The notes beneath the pieces are model-generated. The model worked only from the letters and a program-made list of their open reading frames with translations. It searched no databases and was not told the DNA's origin. The translations under genes and the position numbers were made by a program. A DNA stretch of 64,000 nucleotides from Neocallimastix lanati (nom. inval.) (taxonomy: Eukaryota; Neocallimastigomycota; Neocallimastigomycetes; Neocallimastigales; Neocallimastigaceae), in NCBI GenBank assembly GCA_016946835.1, contig JACVTC010000060.1, positions 507,501 to 571,500 on the forward strand, written 5' to 3'. Shown one piece after another: positions 59,648 through 64,000 of this stretch. The first letter of the stretch is position 1, and every line of letters starts with the position of its first letter.

Positions 59648-62600
59648 TCAAGCTTCTCTGTAAGCGGAGTTAAACTTTACTAAATTTTTAAAGTGAACAT
59701 TCCTATCGAGTTGCTTTCCAGTCTTCTGATCGATTAGGGTTGCCGTGTTGAATTGAATTTTTAAAATTTTAAATGGTCCATTGTAATATGGTTCTAGCTT
59801 AGTGCGGCTAAAGTTTCTAACAAGAACAAGATCACCAGCCTTTAATTCTTTTCCTTTTTTCATACTTATTTGTTCTTCTCGTCTTGTTGCCCAATACTTG
59901 TTAGCATTCTTCACATTTTCGCATGCTTCTCTAGTCCATTGATAATGACGAACAAATTTTTCCATTAAGATTTCATCATATGATTTACCTGCATTTTCAA
60001 TTGTTCTTATGGCTATATCATAAGGCTGTTGGTCTTCTCTTCCATATACTAATTCAAAACTAGAATGTCCAGTAGCTGTATTTTTGGTAGTTCGAAGTGC
60101 CCATAAAGCAGAAGGTAAAACTTCATCCCAATCTTGATTTTTCCTTCCTAATAAACGGAGTAATTTTCCAATTTCTTTATTTCGATTTTCAGTAAGGCCA
60201 TTTGATTCAGGGTGGTAAGTAGCTACAAATTTAACATATACATCATAAAGATCAAGAAAGATTTTAGTCATATCAGAAGTGAATTGGACTCCATTATCAG
60301 TAGTAATAACTTGAGGTACACCATGTCTTGCAAAAACGTTTATTAAAAATTTAATTATATCAGAGGAAGTTATGTTTTCAGTGGGTTCGGCTTCAACCCA
60401 TTTGGTAAAGTAATCAACAGTTACTATAATATATTGATTATTATTTCTTGTTTTTGGTAACGGTCCTATAATATCTAATCCTAAATGCACAAAGGGACCC
60501 TCCACTTTAGTTGGATGGTTTTCGGTTGGTTCTGGATATGGTTGAGGACGATTTAATTGGCATTTTTCACAATTACTAACAATTCTTTTGATATCTTTAA
60601 TCATATGATTCCAATAAAAGTTTTTCTTAAGTCTTTGATATGTTTTGTAATATCCTTCGTGGCCAATATTATGAGCTTCTAAAATTAATTTAAACCTTTC
60701 ATTTTCGTCCGTTATTAATTTTCTATAATTTCCATTGTCGATAAAGTAATCTTCACCATCAATAACAGTAAACTTTTCATTAATAAATTCCTTTATAACT
60801 TTAGATAATAATTCTTCATTATTTCCATTAGTAATTTTTGTTAATAATATCTTTCTCTCTTCCTTACTTTTCATTCTTGAAAGAGCATCAGCTAACACAT
60901 TCTTTTTACCTGATTCATATTTTATATTAATTCCAAGCATACTAGCGGTTAGACACCATCTTGTTTGCCTTGCATTCAAAGGTTCTTTATTTTTAAATAA
61001 ACCAACTAATGGTTTATGATCTGTGTAAATAGTTGTAGGTAATGGATTTCCTTCAATATAAGATTTAAATTTAGTCATACAGTAGAATAAAGCTGTTCCT
61101 TCCAAATCTGTGATACCATAATTCTTTTCAGCTTTCTTCAAACTTCTACTTATAAAGTGTATTGGATGCTCCTTACCGGTTTCTTCTTCTTTTTGTAAAA
61201 GAACTCCACCAATTCCATTATACGAAGCATCAGTTCTAATGATAAAAGGTTTGTCAAATGACGGAAATTTTAGAATAGGTGCATTGATTAATTTTTCTTT
61301 TAGGAGTTCAAAGCTTTCTTGTTGTTCTTTATTCCATTCATATTTAGTATTCTTTTTCAATAATTTACATAAAGGTGAGGTAATTTGAGCATATTTAGGG
61401 ATAAAGTCACGATAATACCCTATTGCTCCTAGAAATGATCTTAATTCATGAATTGATGAAGGGGCTTCCCACTTCTTAATAGCTGTTATTTTACTTTCCA
61501 TGGGACTTAATCCTTTAGTAGTAAGTTTGTGACCTAATACATCAACTTCAGTTTGAAGAAAATGGCACTTTTCAATATTAATTTTTAACTTGTTTTCTTT
61601 AAATACTTCTAATACTTGTTTAATATGAATTAAATGTTCTTCGATACTTTTTGAATAGATCAAAACATCATCAATAAATACATAAACAAATTCACCAATA
61701 AAAGGGAATAAAATTTTATTCATTTCTCTTTGGAAGGTTGAGGGAGCTCCAGTAAGTCCAAAAGGCATAACCTTAAATTGATAATTTCCAAACTTAGTAG
61801 TGAAAGTGGTTACTTCAACGCTTTCTTCATCCATTAAGATTTGGTGAAAACCAGAAAATAAATCAAGAGTTGTAAATATTTTAGCTCCTCCCAGACTATC
61901 AAAAATTTCATCTATATATGGAACTGAATAAGAATCTTTTTCTGTCATATCATTGACTTTTCGGTAGTCAATGCACAAGCGCCACTTTCCATTGTGTTTT
62001 AGAATAAGTACTACTGGAGATGACCATTCTGAACAGGATGGTTCTATCAATCCTTTCTTAATAAGTTTTGTAAGTTCTTCTTTTAAGATATCTGATTTTA
62101 ATTTAGTTAACCTATAACTTCTTAATTTTACTGGCTTTGAATTTGCTTTTAAACGGATCTTATGTGGTGAAAGTTTAGAAGGAGTTAGTTCTTCTGTTGA
62201 AGTGGCAACTATGTCAATCATTTCTTTGAGAATTTTAATAATTTGTTCTTTATAATCTTTATTTAAGGTACTTAAAAATTCATCACTCTCAATAAATTCC
62301 ATTGGAGTTAATTCCTTTATAATTTCCTTTTCATTATTCGTTTCTTTAACTTTTCTAATAGTGCAAATTATACTTTCTTCATCATAATATTGATTATTTA
62401 TTTTAGCTATTTCTTCGTATTCACTTTCTGACAAAAGTTTACATAAACTGTTTAAGGTCGGATGAATAAATAAACAATGATCGATTTGAGTTTTAAAGTT
62501 TATTAACATATCATAAAAAGAGTCTTCTTTCTCAATAATTCTAAAGTCCGCATTAAATTCATAATTTTTAATTTTTACTGGTAATCGAACAATAATTCCT

Positions 62601-63463
62601 TCCGAGTATTCTTCATCTTGTGTTGCTAGTTGGATTCTTCCACGACTTTTTCCAACTGTTTCATATTCACCAGGTAATTTATCAAAATACTGCTTAGTAA
62701 CGATGCTTAGGTTACTACAAGAATCAATTAAAAGTTTTCCTAGTACTCCGTCAACACTTGCATCAACCATTGCTAAGTCTTCTTCGGCTACTTCATTACT
62801 TTTACTTATGTAGCTATGATCATAGTTATTCACTAATAAAGTTCGTGCTATTACATTGTCTACAGTTCCAATTATTTTAGATTTTTCTAACTTTAAACCT
62901 TGAGTTAATTGTGAACGAATTTTCGGACATGCATTCAAGAGTTGACCTATCGTAATACTGGATTTAAGATTATTTAAATCATCCATAATATTGTAAGGTT
63001 CTTTATTATTCATCATTTTGATATTCCTTTTTACTAACTGAGTATTTTCATTATTAGTTTCTTTAGTTTTTGTTGAAATTAATTTTTCCAAAGTATTAGT
63101 TTTATTTTGTTGATTATCTTTATTCATTTCTATATCTTCTATTTCATTATCGATTACAAGTATATCTTCAGATTCAACTTTTTTCTTTCCTTTTGATGAA
63201 TAATTGTTGTTTTCTTCTTTACTTTCTCTTACTCTTGTTATATTTCTTAATTCCTTTTCTTTTTGTTTTTCTTTGTTAATATTTGGTTGAGTTAAAATTG
63301 AAGGAAGTATTTGATTTTTATAAACTTTATTTGGTTTATTATGTAGCTCATTTTCTTTCTTCTTTCTTAAAGCAGGAGTTGCGAAAGGACGTGGATTATC
63401 TTTTAAACTTTTATGTACTTTCTTGGAATTATTTTCTTCCTTTTCGCTGTTATTATCATTCAT
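59648..63463 (-). CDS. Gypsy pol polyprotein
   Basis: One open frame of 1271 residues from its first Met. In order: a charged N-terminal part; a retropepsin-like domain around LLIDSCSNLSIV (about residue 245); reverse transcriptase with KWRLCIDYRKVN, MPFGLTGAPSTFQ and YVFIDDVLIYS (about 490-610); RNase H with IRTDASYNGIGGVLLQ and YTDHKPLVGLF (about 740-840); integrase with an H-H-C-C zinc finger (HNIGHEGYY...NCEKC), a D-D-E core around DIIGPLP and TTDNGVQFTSDM, and a GPF-type C-terminal module (YYNGPFKILKI). No chromodomain is evident. Gag and Pol lie in different frames that overlap, as in family members that make Pol by frameshifting. Confidence 0.92.
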   Translation of the reverse strand: MNDNNSEKEENNSKKVHKSLKDNPRPFATPALRKKKENELHNKPNKVYKNQILPSILTQPNINKEKQKEKELRNITRVRESKEENNNYSSKGKKKVESEDILVIDNEIEDIEMNKDNQQNKTNTLEKLISTKTKETNNENTQLVKRNIKMMNNKEPYNIMDDLNNLKSSITIGQLLNACPKIRSQLTQGLKLEKSKIIGTVDNVIARTLLVNNYDHSYISKSNEVAEEDLAMVDASVDGVLGKLLIDSCSNLSIVTKQYFDKLPGEYETVGKSRGRIQLATQDEEYSEGIIVRLPVKIKNYEFNADFRIIEKEDSFYDMLINFKTQIDHCLFIHPTLNSLCKLLSESEYEEIAKINNQYYDEESIICTIRKVKETNNEKEIIKELTPMEFIESDEFLSTLNKDYKEQIIKILKEMIDIVATSTEELTPSKLSPHKIRLKANSKPVKLRSYRLTKLKSDILKEELTKLIKKGLIEPSCSEWSSPVVLILKHNGKWRLCIDYRKVNDMTEKDSYSVPYIDEIFDSLGGAKIFTTLDLFSGFHQILMDEESVEVTTFTTKFGNYQFKVMPFGLTGAPSTFQREMNKILFPFIGEFVYVFIDDVLIYSKSIEEHLIHIKQVLEVFKENKLKINIEKCHFLQTEVDVLGHKLTTKGLSPMESKITAIKKWEAPSSIHELRSFLGAIGYYRDFIPKYAQITSPLCKLLKKNTKYEWNKEQQESFELLKEKLINAPILKFPSFDKPFIIRTDASYNGIGGVLLQKEEETGKEHPIHFISRSLKKAEKNYGITDLEGTALFYCMTKFKSYIEGNPLPTTIYTDHKPLVGLFKNKEPLNARQTRWCLTASMLGINIKYESGKKNVLADALSRMKSKEERKILLTKITNGNNEELLSKVIKEFINEKFTVIDGEDYFIDNGNYRKLITDENERFKLILEAHNIGHEGYYKTYQRLKKNFYWNHMIKDIKRIVSNCEKCQLNRPQPYPEPTENHPTKVEGPFVHLGLDIIGPLPKTRNNNQYIIVTVDYFTKWVEAEPTENITSSDIIKFLINVFARHGVPQVITTDNGVQFTSDMTKIFLDLYDVYVKFVATYHPESNGLTENRNKEIGKLLRLLGRKNQDWDEVLPSALWALRTTKNTATGHSSFELVYGREDQQPYDIAIRTIENAGKSYDEILMEKFVRHYQWTREACENVKNANKYWATRREEQISMKKGKELKAGDLVLVRNFSRTKLEPYYNGPFKILKIQFNTATLIDQKTGKQLDRNVHFKNLVKFNSAYREA

Positions 63464-63645
63464 TTTTCTTTTTATAGTATTTATAATGATATTATCCTCA
63501 CTTTCAGTTGTGTCACTAAAATCAGATTCTTCAGATTCTTTATTAAAGGAATTATTATCAATTGGGGTATTCTTGGTAAAAGTATTATTTTGTAAATTAT
63601 TTAATGAAGCTATTGTTTTGTCATTGGGAGTGCTTCTGCTCCCAT

Positions 63646-64000
63646 TTAGAAGTTTAAAGACTTTTTGGAATATATTTCTTTTTTATTTTTTTCCATAATC
63701 TTATTTAATTGAGGGCAATAGTATGAGTAATGACCTTCTTCCTTACAGAAGAAGCAAGTTTTAACAGATAAATTTCTCATTTTCTGGGTTGATTCTTCTA
63801 TAATATCTTGAGGTTTCAGTTTATTATTTGTTTGACTTGTTTGGAAAGTTTCGTTTCTTCTTTTAGGATAAAGTCTTGAAGTAGTACTGTTTTGATTATT
63901 TTGATTATGCTGGGAATTATTAACATTATAGGTATTAATATTATTTTTCCTTACAGAAAGTCTATCTACTTTCTCGGCAATTTTGAAAGCTTTCTCCATA
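63646..64000 (-). CDS. Gypsy gag, C-terminal part
   Basis: Runs off the window edge. It contains one CCHC nucleic-acid-binding knuckle, CFFCKEEGHYSYYC, after a Gln/Asn-rich stretch, as expected for the nucleocapsid end of gag. Confidence 0.85.
   Translation of the reverse strand, partial: MEKAFKIAEKVDRLSVRKNNINTYNVNNSQHNQNNQNSTTSRLYPKRRNETFQTSQTNNKLKPQDIIEESTQKMRNLSVKTCFFCKEEGHYSYYCPQLNKIMEKNKKEIYSKKSLNF

Larger units (their letters stand above)
58783..64000 (-). mobile_element. Ty3/gypsy LTR retrotransposon, 5' end outside the window
   Basis: 3' LTR, pol and the C-terminal part of gag are visible. Domain order protease, reverse transcriptase, RNase H, integrase defines Ty3/gypsy. The visible coding part looks whole. 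The 5' LTR and most of gag lie beyond 64,000, so age cannot be judged from the LTRs. Confidence 0.9.

Overview
This is an extremely AT-rich eukaryotic window: intergenic DNA is almost pure A/T with long T runs and A/T microsatellites. It has RNA polymerase III type tRNA genes without an encoded CCA, spliceosomal introns, Ty1/copia and Ty3/gypsy elements, and a bacterial-style GPH sugar transporter in three copies. Together these fit an anaerobic gut fungus (Neocallimastigomycota) best. A dictyostelid amoeba is the main alternative, since those are also AT-rich and carry tRNA-targeting retroelements. The assignment is inference.

Layout. 0-8.5 kb holds three GPH (glycoside-pentoside-hexuronide) transporter genes (-, +, -) that encode the same 476-residue protein and differ only at silent sites. 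8.5-10.4 kb is repeat-rich upstream DNA. 10.5-44.8 kb is an array of seven tRNA-Ser(GCU) genes, all on the + strand, in partly duplicated 1.8-2.9 kb units. LTR-type elements have landed in it at fixed distances upstream of the tRNAs, a Mutator-like DNA transposon (MULE) and three related foldback MITEs have inserted, and one young Ty1/copia element sits at 23.77-30.12 kb. 45.9-52.1 kb is one full-length ABCA-type ABC transporter gene on the - strand, readable as three exons encoding 1904 residues. 52.5-52.9 kb is a broken gene for a small secreted cysteine-rich protein. 54.7-57.8 kb holds an LTR remnant, a tRNA-Arg-like relic and a decayed copia fossil. 58.8 kb to the window edge is a Ty3/gypsy element on the - strand whose visible coding part looks whole.

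The main signal is in the tRNA array. A 23-bp near-palindrome lies with its last base exactly 33 nt upstream of the tRNA in six of the seven genes, once insertions are subtracted where needed. At least two LTR groups use preferred positions. One group has 4-5 bp target duplications (TSDs) ending at about -11 to -13. Family C has 5-bp TSDs ending at -59 to -63, whatever the underlying sequence. At the fourth tRNA, at least six LTR-like blocks are stacked around the same GTAC tetramer, an order-preserving record of repeated integration. The gypsy element at the right edge sits at the same offset from a copy of the near-palindrome, which predicts another tRNA-Ser gene just past the window.
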